DNA of 64,000 bases from Aporrectodea caliginosa (taxonomy: Eukaryota > Annelida > Clitellata > Crassiclitellata > Lumbricidae), in assembly GCA_020284085.1 (NCBI GenBank), contig JACEVL010000100.1, positions 69,501 through 133,500 of the forward strand, read 5' to 3'. Positions 51,476 to 63,639 of the stretch are shown piece by piece; the first letter of the stretch is position 1, and each line of letters begins with the position of its first letter. Both the position numbers and the translations under genes were made by a program. A model generated the notes under the pieces. The model was not told the DNA's origin, searched no databases, and saw only the letters and a program-made list of their open reading frames with translations.

Positions 51476-52649
51476 AACAATGACAATATGTATGTGCATA
51501 GCAAAAATTTTAATCCTGGCACCAACTGAGAGGTTATAGGGCAAATTTCATAACTTGACTGGATGCTCTTTAAAACAATTCTGCCACTTTGTCATGTCAA
51601 GTAGTTTCCACCTAATATCCAACACAAAATTTTGTAAATGGAAGTATTTTATTACACAACATTTTGTCACATTTGAGGGTCTTTTACTATGCACTACGAA
51701 AACACATGCACGCATTCACGTATACACAACAACAGAGTAATGTAACGTAGTGCCAACAGCAGTTTTTCTTCAAGTGGAGCTACAGAAATGTCTGCTTACA
51801 TTACACATCCGCCATCATGCTAACTAGTGCAGAAGAATGAAACAAACCACCACCAAAACTATGAACAGATTCGGAGAACAACTGCAATGTTACTGTTTAC
51901 ATTTTTACTATTTACGGTAGTACCAAGGCAAAACTCATCGGCAAAAACATCATTTGTACAGCTTCAGTATATACAGCACAACGTCACTGACTTTAGAAAC
52001 TCCTTGTTGATTTTACTGTTCCCGTTCTAGATGTCCAGAGGTCGTCCAGTGTCAAAGGTCAGGGTTGTAAAAGACTCCATAGGATAAGGTCACATAATTC
52101 AGGGTCAAGGCCACAAACGAAGCTTAGCAATTACAACATTTTAAAAAAGGATTGGAGAAATGTATGCCTGGATAATAGCAAGGTGTGGCATCAATTTGAA
52201 ATAAAGTCATTTAGTTGGCGTTGGTACAAGGTAGTGCCGAAAATAAAGAAAGCAGAGGATTTCATGTAAAACAAGAAAAACCACCGGGGGATTAAAGAGT
52301 TCAAAAATACAGCACACTGCATAATGTATAGACATGTACATGACAATATACAATATACATATATACACGTATGTACATATAAACTGAGGGACATGCAAGT
52401 CAAATGGCAAGTGCCAAGAAGTGCAGACAAGCACAATGCCTGGAAAGGCATTTGATTGACAGATTGATCAAATGATTTAAGACCACACGATCTCGGTCAA
52501 CCCCAGACACACAACAGAAATAAATAGATGAACACAAGAAACGGGTGAACAACAGGTCAGGGTCAAAGGGTCACATGACAGAGGCTTCAAAAGGTCAAGG
52601 TCATTCACAACCTGACAACGACAGACAATGATAAGAAAATCCCGACTCC

Positions 52650-55600
52650 TCACTGGAAAGTCGTATCACACGTGAACGCTCCAGCCAGGCGGAAATCGTC
52701 TTTCATCAGCACACAGTACATCCGCTGTGGAGACGGACGAGACCACGGCGCTGGACGACGAATAACGTTCCGCAGGATGAACTCTTTGCCAACCGGTTGT
52801 GGAAATTCCGACTTCTTCTGCGTTCTTTCCCTCATATCGCCTGATGAGGAATCATCTTCGACACCAGCGCTGGCTAGGTCCGCCTGAAAAGAAAACAACT
52901 GGTCAGTCCAAAATAACTAAGTAACGTTAAGTAGCCTTTATTTGCTTCTGACAAGTGTACATTACATTGTATGCAATGCCAAGAAGTGCAGGTAAACACA
53001 ATACATGCTTGAAATGGATCATAAAAGGAGCAGATTTCATAGACATGCGTGCACAGCTACATATAACAAAGGATTCATTGATTAACAAAACTACACTGCA
53101 CACTCACTATAACATGGGATCCACATCTGCATTATAGTGAGGGCTGCATTATACTGGAATGGTCATTTGCAACCACATAAATGTTGTAAAAAAGAAGTAA
53201 ATCAGTCACAGCGTGGACTGAGCTGAAGGAACCTTGTATGACGTGACGAAGAGTCGATGGATGATCGTGCCAAGTGGAGATCGTGCAGCACCGACGATGT
53301 TTACTTCTGGGTGTTCCAGGAGGTCGGAGACGAACTGCTCCAGGTCGGATGTCTTGAGGTCAAGGTCCTGCTTCTCCTGCTGGAGCTTTGCCAGCAGCGA
53401 CTGCGCCCTTGTGACGATCACTTCTGCCAAGCTAATGTGTCGCACAAGGTCCTACCAAAATGTAATGTCAAGTAATGTAATAAAACTCAGTAAAAAATTC
53501 TTATGATTCTTACTGCTACGTGTTGCCTGGCTTTACTGAACTTTGTAATCAATTTAAAGTTGTACTGTATTGTAAAATATATAAAAAGAACATAAATCTG
53601 TACAACAATTGCTACCTCTAGTTTTTATAATGTTTCCTCACAGATGATAAACATCAACAGCCAATTTCTTAACGACAGGTTATTATCATGTCAACGGATA
53701 GTTTGAGGAGGAGGAGGAGGAGGAGGAGAAGGAAGAGCAAGAGGTGGAGGAAGAAAGCGTCAAGAGCAAGATTTCTTTTAAGGTCAGTGGGAGAGACAGT
53801 TGGAAACTAGGGATGAGCCGATTATCCGTTCGGTAATTGGTTCAGGCCGGATTTTGCACTAATCGGTATTAATCGGAATCGGCGATCCCAGGCCTTAAAA
53901 TCCGAATAACAAAAAAGTAATATTTTCGACCAAAAACAATTCCTTTTTTCATTAATACAAAAATAGTAACCTGTTTTGGCGACTTCCTACGGTAATATTT
54001 AATCTTAAAAATTGAAAGCTTGTGTACAATAATAAAATTGTGAGTTGAAGCATCATCAAAATGGCGGACAGTCGGGCTTTTAGTAACAAACGGCGCCTAG
54101 AACTAAATAAAAGTGAATATTGCCCATTAATAGGATCGGAATTGGCGAAAAAAGCAGGCCAACTAATCGGAATCGGAAATCAGCAAAAAATGCCAATCGG
54201 GTCATCCCTATTGGAAACATCATAAACAACAACACTTGCTTAAGACTTCACTTCCAGGATTGTTCTTACTATTTCTTACACTTATGCAGCCTCACTATTT
54301 GCTGACAGACAAGGATTTGTTCAAAGTCTCAGCACATTCACTATTTCAGGGAAGGCTTAAACCTGCACGCTACATTTTACAAGGCAAGTGTTCGATCAGC
54401 AAGCCACCTTGTGTTTTACAGTGTGGACTCATTATCACAGCCTTATGATACATCGTCTGAGCCAGACTGCACATAGTTTGTAGCTATAAAAAGGAATACT
54501 GCTGGAAAAGTCAATATTTACTGCTACACTGCAGTTCCTGCACAGTGTGTTAACCAGTATGGCAGGTCAGTGTGTTAACCAGTATGGCAAGTCACCTTTG
54601 GGTTAAGAGCAACGGCACGTAAACCGGGATCACACAAACGAGTCACAGTATTATCAGATAACAACAGGCTGTCAGTTTCATATATTAATGTCTACATGAC
54701 CCAGAAAATGCTGCAATGTACAAACTTCATATTTCTTGGCTTCGTTGGAAATCGACCGAGTTGCTTTCGTTCCCTTGTTTATTATCTGTGCCAGCATTTT
54801 CTTCAGCAGAGGAAGTCGACATTTGTCTGCAGTTAAGAGAAACCATCAAATGGCTTTGTAACTCAAGTCCTAAGTAGCAACACTCATAGTGCTAAACTTT
54901 ACTCAGAATCACTCACGGCAGAGTTCAATGGACACAGTTATATGTAACACATCTACCTAGAAGCCAACTGAATGAGGTTTAAAACAGCACAATAAACAAG
55001 GTCGAATTTTAGAATATGGGAAATGTCCGCATACACAATACTGCTTTTTATCAAAATCTTTCTCCATAGGTACACAAATGCAAAAGTCCAAATAGGAATA
55101 AGTTTCAGCCAGCCAGCCAGTCAGCTATTCATCCAGTCAATCATTCAGCTACCCATGCACCCACCCACCATCCATCTGTCCGTCCATCCAGTCAGCATAA
55201 CTAGGTCTCCTTTGTAGCCGTCATTGTAAGAGAACATTTCTATAGGGCATCATTAAGGCCATCTAACCTTTTTCCATCAGTTTAGTGATTGCTGCATGAA
55301 CCAACATTGGCATCAATCGAACCGCAACATCAGCTGGCTTCATCGAAGTCAACCAGTGCAACACCTGTAAACACCAACATCAAAACAATGCACAATAATC
55401 GGTGCAACGCTTTAGAAAACTGAGATAATCATTGAATACATTCATTCATTCATTCTAAGAATTTATATAGCGCCTCTTCAAAATACCTACTTGGAGTTCT
55501 CTGCACTAGCCTAAGTGTTAAGTGTCATTACGAATGAAAATATCAAATCAGTCAGCAAAACAATGCACAGTAAGCTAGAAGAGTCACCAGTCGCGGGCCC

Positions 55601-58600
55601 CACGCACACACGTGGAACCAACCAACGGATTCCCGTCAAAAGCTGACAGATGGCAGAGTCTCTGAGCCAAGTTGCGTCGATAGAGTAATGCGGCCACAGG
55701 TGACAGCATCGCACACATGATGACGCTGCAGACAAGCAGTCCCTCACTGGTGGAAGATAACACTCGTCCGGCTTTTCGTCGAGGCACAAGGATCACGCAG
55801 AAAAAGGCATTCGTCGTGTGTCAGTCGGTAGATTGAAGTGCCTCCAGTCACACCAATGACCTGCGTCAGTCGTCCTCCACCAAGACGAAAACACTCAGCT
55901 ACAGGCGACGTACACGGTCCGTACGGCTAAGGCTCGACTGTACATCAGAAGGATGGGCCTGATGCAGTCATCTGGCGACAAGGCGACTTGTGAACAAAAT
56001 ACCGTCGAATGCACATGGCAATACAATACAACTATACAAAACAACTGCAGCCCTCCTTCCAAAGTTCAGAAGTGCACACACGATCATTTGACAGAATATC
56101 AATGGCGCCAAGCAACAGTCTGTGAAGGACTTGCTCAACGTCCTAAGACAGTGACTGCCATTGCGGAGGCTTGAACCTTGTCTCTCCAAGCTGAGTGCTT
56201 TAACCAATCGGCTACCATGCAGCTAACTGAGCCTTATAAATGTACTAAGCAGCAGTGCAATGCATAACAAGAACAAATGGGCTAATAATGCAGCATTTAA
56301 AAACCAAAGAGAAAACCTTTAAACAACCAACAAGTACTCAAACACAAAATACAAAGAAGACCATCAGTTAGATCAGAGGTGGCCAACCCCCGGCCCAAGG
56401 GCCACATGCGGCCTGCGGGCTGTTGATTGGCAGCCCGCTTAGTATTCAGAATACAGTATTAAAACACGGAACATGAATCAGACAAAATTGCTCCTTTACT
56501 TTCTCGGCCTCCTTCGTGTCGTCAAAGAGCCGTCGTTGTCTTCTCGCAGGTGTCGGCCTCGCGTTCTGCCACACTTCCAACCACATGTTGCCCGGAATCT
56601 GCATACGCTGGCTGAGTTGACCTGAAGTCAACACAGTAAGGTAATCATTATTATTATTTTTATTGTTATGCATTAGTTAAGTGCCACTATCTAATGGCCA
56701 AGCAGCCATCAATGGCACTGAGCAATTGTGAGTGAAGGATTTCCTCAAGGTCCTACACAGCAACCATCTCCAGGGAGCAGGCTCAAGTCCGTATTTGCCG
56801 CATTACAAGGCGAGCACCGCCGAGCGGTCTAACCAATTAGCTAGTACCACGATATCATGGAATAATATGTGCAGTTTGTCACAACCAACAGTGGTGAGAA
56901 CCTATGGCATGAGAAACACGCCTGGAGACAATGCATCTTCAAAAGAGAGGACTGGCCACTACCCCTCACATGCCGAGACCAAGATAAAGAATTCGCACAT
57001 ACTCATGGCTGGCTCTTGGGGTTATCTTAAGGGACTGATCAAAATCATAGTAACCCACAAAAGATGACACACCCAAAACTCAGTACAATACTGTGTTTGG
57101 GACCTATAAGAAGAACCAACTTATCGCCACGCTGTGTTATGATGAGTTTATTTTCTATGGCTGAACTAATTTCAGAATTTAAGTCCTGACTCTGTTATGT
57201 CAGAATTTGAGAGTCTCGAATGTAAAACAAATATTAGTATTTACTTTTATCTCAAGCAGAGCAGAGAGCAGATCAGGAACAAACAGCAAGAATAGTAATA
57301 ATAATAATGAAAAGCATTTACCAACCAACATATTTCACGTCGCCATCGTCATCTGTAATCTTCTCCTCTACCCAGTCACGTGGTGAATACCAGCGTACAA
57401 AGTCACCCAGGACGCAGCCAGGGTTGGCTGCCTTAAACGCTTCCATGTCGGACAGAAGGCAAGCGCTCTGCATACGAGCACGAAGGTGCGCTCCTTCGGC
57501 CGAAGTTCCGAGCCTATGCAAAACAAAAGACTGCGTTACCCTAAAGTACAGGTTAGAAGCCTCCCTAATCGGTTCTAAATGCTGTAGCCAGGCTCATCAC
57601 ACATCTTCCTAAGTTTGCTCATATCTCTACCTACATGTCTGAAGTCCTACACTGGCTCCCTATAACTTTACACATTAATTATAAGATTCTCTTTCTGGTG
57701 TCCAAATCTCAGCCTTGCTCCTAAATATCTCTATGACTTTATGCACAAACCTTTACCTGCTAGCTCTCTTCGTTCGTTGCGCTCTACTGACCGATTTGAT
57801 ATTATTGTCTCTCGGACCGGGACCGCTTTAGCCCCAACGTCGGTCATTTCCTGTTGTAGGCCCTTCTGCTTGGAATGACCTTCCCCTCCTCTGCGTGCAA
57901 AACTATTGTCTGGCTTATCCTCCTCATCTACTCGTTCCCTCAAGACGTTTCTCTTTCCCCGAGGCTTCTACACTGAGAGCACCTCTGAATAGTCCATACT
58001 GCGAGAGGCGCTTTATAAATGTTTAGATACAATACAATACATCTTTGGAAACCTCAGCACGTGTGAAGGGTTGTTAAAAGGGTGCTAAAGAAATGTATAG
58101 GTAAGTGCATAATTACAAATCAAAAGAAATATATAAGTTTCTCCAATAAGTCGAGTCGGAAAGCTATGGAAAACTGTTAGAACTTTCTCAGCCAAAGTGA
58201 GTTTGAAAGGCGATGAAACCCTTAGAACTATCTCAAACAAGCTTGGTTGGACAGACGGAGAAACATTTAGAACTTTTCAAAAAAGTTGAGTCCGAATGCC
58301 AGAGAAAACCCTGAGAACTTTCACAAGGCAAGTAGGAAAGCCAGAAAAACCCTTTGAGCTTACTGAAATAAGCTAATTGGGACAGCAAAAGAAACCCTCT
58401 GAACATCACAGCAAGTTGACGCAGAGAGCTACCAAAACCCCTGAACTTTCTTAAACAAGTTGGAAAGCTGTGACATCAACCCCTTCACAGAACATGCACT
58501 CCAATGAACGCTTACTTTGCAAGAACTTCTGCATGCTCCTCAAGCAGATCTTCAGTCATCGGTGAAGGCTCCTGCGTGACAGGTACATAGAGCGGTTCGT

Positions 58601-61600
58601 TTACATTGAGAAGCATCAGGTCCTGGTGCTGTCCGAGCCGTCCCTCCGCTTGATATGTCAGCGATTCGGCAAAGAGAGAGGAGTCTGCGTTGCTCGACTG
58701 ACCAACAGACGAAGCAATCGAGCTGCACAACAGCGCATCTTCATTTTCAGCCGATTCTAAAGTTGTCAGAGCATCGGTCGTGACCGTGATCGGACCCTCT
58801 GCAGATTCAGACTTTTCTTGACCTTTTGCAGGAGATGCTGCATCCTTTTCGGCACTGTCCGAGGTCCCGTCCTCCTCACCACATTCAAAGAACTCATCAT
58901 CGCTCGAGAGTGAAATTTCCTTGTTTGAGTCAGACATTGGGATCAAGGAGCTTGCCTCAATGCCGTGGTCTGCTGCAAGCGATTCTCGTGACTTCTTTCT
59001 CTCAATGCAGCAGTTTAGCATCTAAATAGGAATCACACATTTCTATGTAGCATAGTTCAATAGTGGAACAAAGAAGAGGAACCAATTTTCTGTTCATCAG
59101 CCCTTGAACTGAAAGTCACATTAAACTTGAGACTGGTTAAATACTCGATTTGCTAAATAGACACTAGACAGAGTTACTATATGCGGAGTTTGAAAGGTTC
59201 TAAATATGTGCTATCGAAATGCTTGAAAAAAGGTAAATATGTACTCATAATCATAAATTCCAAATTTCTAAAGTGCTACTCAAAAGGGCACCAGTGTGTT
59301 CACAAGCACTGCATCATGTCGGAGGGGTTCAGTGACCCTCGGCCAATTCAGTTTGGTTGCCAGAGGAGCTGAGAGAGGAAGCGGAGGAGCTGGTCATGCA
59401 GCAACCATCACTTGGGTAGAAGAGCAAAGCCTAATTATAATTTCTCAGGTCATCTACTTGACAGTCGTTTCAACTCATTCACATCACAGCTAGTATACAG
59501 ATTTGCAAAAAGCGATATACCTGCAATTTCTGGTGCAGAAGACAACAGCCCATGTTTGGATTGCCAGGTTCGAGACTGAAAAAAAAAGCATTTTGAACGG
59601 TCAATTAATGAGCACAGAAGGCCTATCCTCTGCAATGTAGCAGAATGTTATATACATACTGGAATAGCCTTGTAACACTTCGGAAAAGTAATGCATGTGC
59701 TTGTTCATTTGACTCAAATCAGTACATACTGCTGGCCAGCCAAAGATTTTGCAATTCTTTGCCTGTATCTGTTCGTTTTGCTCGGTCGCTTATGTTATTT
59801 TGTTCTCTACTCAAGACTTACCTCTTTCAAATCCTGTGCCTTTGTCTTAGTGGAGTGACCTTTAACAACCACCGTAAAAAGTCTTTATGGTTGTAAAGAG
59901 GCTCTGGAGTATTTACAGGGTCTTACTTCCGGCCAGGTACATTACACACACCTTTTACCACTGTATGAAAACTGCTCTCTTTCAGGAGCTATATAAAATG
60001 CTCAGTATGAATGAATGGCCTATAAAAATGAACGTTACTCTGGTACGACGTAGTTGTTTTCCCAGCGGTATCGCATTTCAAGTACGAATTCCTGCCACAG
60101 ATGAGCGACGGCGCGTAACCCTCCGTGACTGTGGTTAATGATGCACATACATATGGCCAGGCGTGACGTCAGGCTCCCGAGTGGCGCAGACTTCAGCTGC
60201 CGGAACATCTCCTGTGTTCATGCATCACAAAAAACCACTGTTACCATATATGCAGTTGCCTTAGATGCAGCTCTGACCTCAAACCATTCACCAACACTTT
60301 TGGATGTCTTCACATTAACTGTTTCTGAACAATAGTGGCTAACTCAAACCAATCACCCTAACCTAAACCTTTATCCTAATCAATGTATGTTACGTATGTA
60401 TGTGAATGTATGTATGTATATATGTATGTATGACCACCTCTTGTTGTTTGTCCATTTCGTACCCGGTGAGCTGTTCAAGCATGCCATGTCCGAAGGCACA
60501 GAGGTTGGCACCAAGTACACTAGCTCCAAGTAAACAACCTCCTCCTACTATGTCTAAATGAACATTCCCATTTCCTGTACCTATTCTTTTTCCTGTTGTC
60601 CCATTTTTCTAGTTTGGTTAGTTATTGATGCACCTTTTAAATACTTCTCAAAGGTGCTACATTCATTTTCCCAAGTGGTGTTCAAGTTCACTGAGAGCAA
60701 TAAGGTCATTCACAAGAAAATACTTTTCAGATATCTGCCAATAACCCATACCTATAGAGATCTTTCACCAAGACTGCAATTTTTCACACTGTTTTTGACA
60801 TTTCTTTTGCAACTAAATGTACTCGTGGTAACCATTCAAAGCAGGGCAGAAGCAGATGACATTGCAATGAAGCACACACCTTGAACTGGCATCCAGGTAT
60901 ATCACTGGCCTGGAGATCCTGTTCAGAGGGAGATGATGTCATGGTTCCATCGGCCATGTCCACAGCGCCAACGTTGGTGGAACTGGAGGAAGCAGCCACT
61001 GAACTTCCCTTTGCCTTTGCCGAAGCATCCCTGGCATCCGGAAACAGGAACTGGAAAAGAAGAGATGGAGTCTTGAAGGATGGCAGAAAGCGAATAAATC
61101 AAAGCACAATAAGGCAAGGTAACGCAATTCATGGCAATACAATGCAAGACAACAAGCCATGTAATCACAATCAAATAATCACAAATAATGCATTAAATAA
61201 CTGTTGTAAATAACAAAATAAAAAATCGGAAATAAGTTATTTAAATTTATCCAGTACTCAGAACCAAACACACAACATGATACTAAACACATCATGTACA
61301 AACAAGATGTTGAAGAAGAAAAAAATGCAAAAACTGCTGTAGTTAAGACGTAGGAATCTCACAAGAAGTATTTCGTTAAGAAGATCGGCTGGTATTGGCG
61401 CTTCTTCTGGTTTCAGAGCCAGCTTTGACGTTGCCCTTTTCACCGCCTTGCCAATAGAAGGAAGCACATACGGACCGGGATCAGTCAACCTCTGCAATGC
61501 CTGGCTCACGTCAAGCTCTGTCAAAACAAAACCAAACAGTCATGCAATTTGGAATTGTAATTGCACATTTATATAGCTCCACCTTTTTAGACACTCATCA

Positions 61601-63505
61601 GAGGTGCTCCCATCCTAACACAATGAAACCACAATTAAACAAAATGGTCTTCAAGTGTTTGAGGAAAAGAGGCAAGAGAGGCTGAGAAGCCTGTCACAGG
61701 TTGCTAGGCAGCTTGTTCCAGAAGGATGGCTAACCCGAGCAAAACTTCTGTGCTGGACTGTCGAACAACAAAGTCGCCTTGCGTTGCAGAGCAAAAAAAT
61801 TTTGACCTGGGAAGGAAGATACTGAAATTCAAAGATCCTTAAGGTAAGATTAAGATGGAGCACCACCTGCTTGACAATTATGCATAAGCATCTTAAATTC
61901 AGTGAACTTTTGCATAGGGTAACCAGTGCATTTCCTCCCACATGAATTCTGATATGTACCCAAACCTAGACGAGCAGCATGGTCACTTCTAAGCATGTTC
62001 AACAAACATTCTTCACATGCTCTGAAAATATCAGTTCCTCGTCCAAGGTCACACCCAGATCGCACATTTAAGAGGAGAAAGAGACACCAGGACGCAATGA
62101 TGCAGGTGGGCCAAGTCAACTGGGGAGAGCTGACCACGAGTACCAAGCCAGACAAACTAGGTTTTACCAGGATTCAGCCGAAGGCAATTTGGCGACACAC
62201 ACAGGCACCAAGCATTCTATTCGTCAGGGTTCTAGGCTGTCAAATCCGGATACAATACAATACAACTGTAATCTGAAAATGCCCTCCTTACAAAGTTCAG
62301 AAGTGATCTGCTTCTCTTGAAGTGGTGCTATATAAATCTACAATTATAATTTTTTTTAAATTACAATTAGCTGTTGAGGACAGACCTGAGTCACTAACGA
62401 CAATTGATTTTCCAAGGAGCTGTTGTGTCGATTCCTTTCTGGAGCAGAACTTAACAAAGCCATTAAGATAATCACCTGCAAAAAACCAGAAATACTTCAC
62501 AATTCAATTTTCAAATGTCCATCGCATCATTACTGTAAACCAAAACCGAATTTTTTTATAGCAACAACAAACCAGTTATGGATTTAATCACATAAATTCA
62601 TTCAAGTGAATTACAATGCATTTTGAAAAACTCTAAGTCTCTCAAGCTAATTTACATCAACAGCAACATAACAAGAAGCCAAAGGAGAAATTAATTTACT
62701 AAAATCCGGAAACTTCTAGAGTAACATTATCGTAATACACAAGGCATCAATCAATGGTCACTTCTAAGCACAACTGCAATCTAAAAGAGTAAGCCATCGA
62801 GATATCAAAAAGTCAAGATCTGCAAGGCCACAAACCACAAAGGACAGTTGAGATCTGCAAGGCCACAAACCCCAAAGGACGGTTCAGATCCGAGACCTCA
62901 AACCCCAAAGGACAGTTGAGATCTGAGACCTCAAACCCCAAAGGACAGTTGAGATCTGTGAATCCACAAAAAGACCATCTGCTAGCAAGGCAACCCAAAT
63001 TCCAAGTACGCAGTTACTAGCTTTAGATGGACGACATCACTTCATTGTACCACATACACACAAGTAAATGCATGAATCAAAATATTTAAGAGATTCCAAA
63101 GAGAATATAAGAGATTTCCGCTGTTACCTAACAAACACTGGGGGTTGTCGGCCACTCGAACACGAACAGACCAGTGAGGGGCGTAAATCGGATCCAAGTC
63201 GCTACAGACACAATGACAACAGTTGCAAAACAATGTAACTATCACAGTAATTTACAAAGCATCAAGGTAATCAATGTAACTTGTAATGTAACTTGCTTAC
63301 TTAATGGAGCCACCAGTTATATTACTGTAATGTATTACAGTAACATTCAAAAACCAAAATTACCATTAATTTCCATTTCAGAACATTGCCAAATGTTAAT
63401 TAGAAAAGTTCAATACATTCAGGCGATTTAACTTACGAATATGAAGTTGTTTCAGAGAATGAGTTTTCTCCAATCGCTGGCCATGTTGTCGATAGATGCA
63501 GTTCA
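52650..63505 (-). CDS. RAB3GAP1: RAB3GAP1, Rab3 GTPase-activating protein catalytic subunit (3' 14 exons; 5' part outside window)
   Basis: RAB3GAP1 pairs with RAB3GAP2. It stimulates GTP hydrolysis on Rab3 in exocytosis and acts on Rab18 at the ER. Exons, 5' to 3': 63505-63437, 63201-63128, 62475-62386, 61517-61363, 61050-60880, 60211-60039, 59575-59521, 59021-58516, 57513-57326, 56621-56500, 55364-55268, 54826-54726, 53451-53233, 52883-52650. All phases agree; together they give 750 aa of an expected ~980. Landmarks: SDLDPIYAPHW, HLWQEFVLEMRYRWENNY, CCLLHQKLQMLNCCIERKK, EPLYVPVTQEPSPMTEDLLE, LGTSAEGAHLRARMQSACLL, DFVRWYSPRDWVEE, ARRQRRLFDDTKEAEK and EFILRNVIRRPAPWS, with stop at 52650. The Arg in SQRMQIPGN (codon 56607-56605) matches, by my count, the human catalytic Arg728. 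Exon 8 has a long acidic Ser/Glu insert. The N-terminal ~230 aa lie past 64000. Confidence 0.97.
53808..54210. mobile_element. Non-autonomous hAT transposon (MITE), 403 bp, in RAB3GAP1 intron
   Basis: Ends TAGGGATGAGCCGATT and AATCGGGTCATCCCTA are flanked by TTGGAAAC on both sides (53800-53807 and 54211-54218). Interior carries repeated ATCGGAATCGG words. It sits between exons 12 and 13. Confidence 0.93.
55511..55800 (-). other. Unexplained open frame in RAB3GAP1 intron 10
   Basis: The minus strand stays open in two frames over about 70-90 codons (one reads VLSSTSEGLLVCSVIMCAML), with mixed composition and no repeat structure. It is not needed for RAB3GAP1, whose flanking exons join in phase without it. 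It could be a decayed transposon or chance. Confidence 0.2.
56030..56225 (-). repeat. SINE, family C, minus strand
   Basis: TTCCAAAGTTCAGAAGTGCA, GTGAAGGACTTGCTCAACGT, GGAGGCTTGAACC and ACCAATCGGCTACCATGC: the complement of the 20000-20205 copy. Confidence 0.7.
56376..56445. mobile_element. Truncated hAT MITE end
   Basis: CAGAGGTGGCCAACCCCCGG and GGGCCACATGCGGCCTGCGG match the left end of the 15585-15914 family. No right end or target duplication follows. Confidence 0.7.
56670..56850 (-). repeat. SINE, family C, minus strand
   Basis: Starts ATGCATTAGTTAAGTGCCAC, then GAGCAATTGTGAGTGAAGGA and a decayed B-box complement (GGCTCAAGTCC). Lies in the RAB3GAP1 intron upstream of exon 10. Confidence 0.65.
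57580..58045 (+). mobile_element. L2/CR1-like LINE 3' end
   Basis: Reads EVLHWLPITLHINYKILFLV, SPKYLYDFMHKPLPASSLRS, then after frame shifts a tail with GAGAGCACCTCTGAATAGTC and GAGAGGCGCTTTATAAATG followed by AATAC repeats. It lies in the intron between RAB3GAP1 exons 8 and 9, antisense to the gene. Confidence 0.8.
58130..58475. repeat. Degenerate about 55-bp tandem repeat in RAB3GAP1 intron 8
   Basis: Five or six diverged copies of a unit containing AAGTTGAGTCGGAAAGC and AAACCCTTAGAACTTTC. Spacing between the GAACTTTC-like words is about 50-60 bp. Confidence 0.75.
59650..59890 (+). mobile_element. L2/CR1-like LINE C-terminal fragment
   Basis: A frame reads SQRFCNSLPVSVRFARSLML then LLKTYLF, the typical LINE tail also seen at 19860 and 45890. 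It lies between RAB3GAP1 exons 6 and 7, antisense to the gene. Confidence 0.6.
61560..62275. other. RAB3GAP1 intron 3, probable old repeat
   Basis: Contains a TTATATAGCTCC tail motif near 61570 and a terminal ATACAATACAATACAAC run at 62250-62265, as in the resident LINE/SINE families, with mixed short frames on both strands. I could not assign it to a family. Confidence 0.35.
62815..62965. repeat. 33- to 35-bp tandem repeat in RAB3GAP1 intron 2
   Basis: About four copies of GATCTGCAAGGCCACAAACC plus CCAAAGGACAGTTGA. It reads as Cys/Gly/Phe repeats on the minus strand but is intronic. Confidence 0.92.
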
Positions 63506-63639
63506 CTGCAGAAATATTCAGAAACAAAATCAAAAACATGAACAATCTCTAATGAACAGTTAACAGTATGTAAAATGAGGCTTTACACATCTATCTACAC
63601 ATCAGAACTGTAAACATGATACAAAAAAACAGTTCATGT

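Larger units (their letters stand above)
45363..52649. other. LINE-rich gap between CHIC and RAB3GAP1
   Basis: Holds L2-like and jockey/RTE-like LINE fragments (45690-46060, 46330-47290, 47820-48650), family C SINEs (47585-47770, 51250-51475), a short hAT MITE (49360-49538) and a C-rich run (49796-49816). I see nothing recognisable in 48760-49350, 49560-51180 or 51560-52600 apart from AT-rich and ATA-rich DNA. No cellular gene was recognised. Confidence 0.6.

Noticed and set aside
63128..63505. Start of RAB3GAP1 within the window
   Set aside because: The first visible exon begins at an acceptor in mid-protein (TTTCTGCAG before 63505), and no Met-starting exon lies before 64000.
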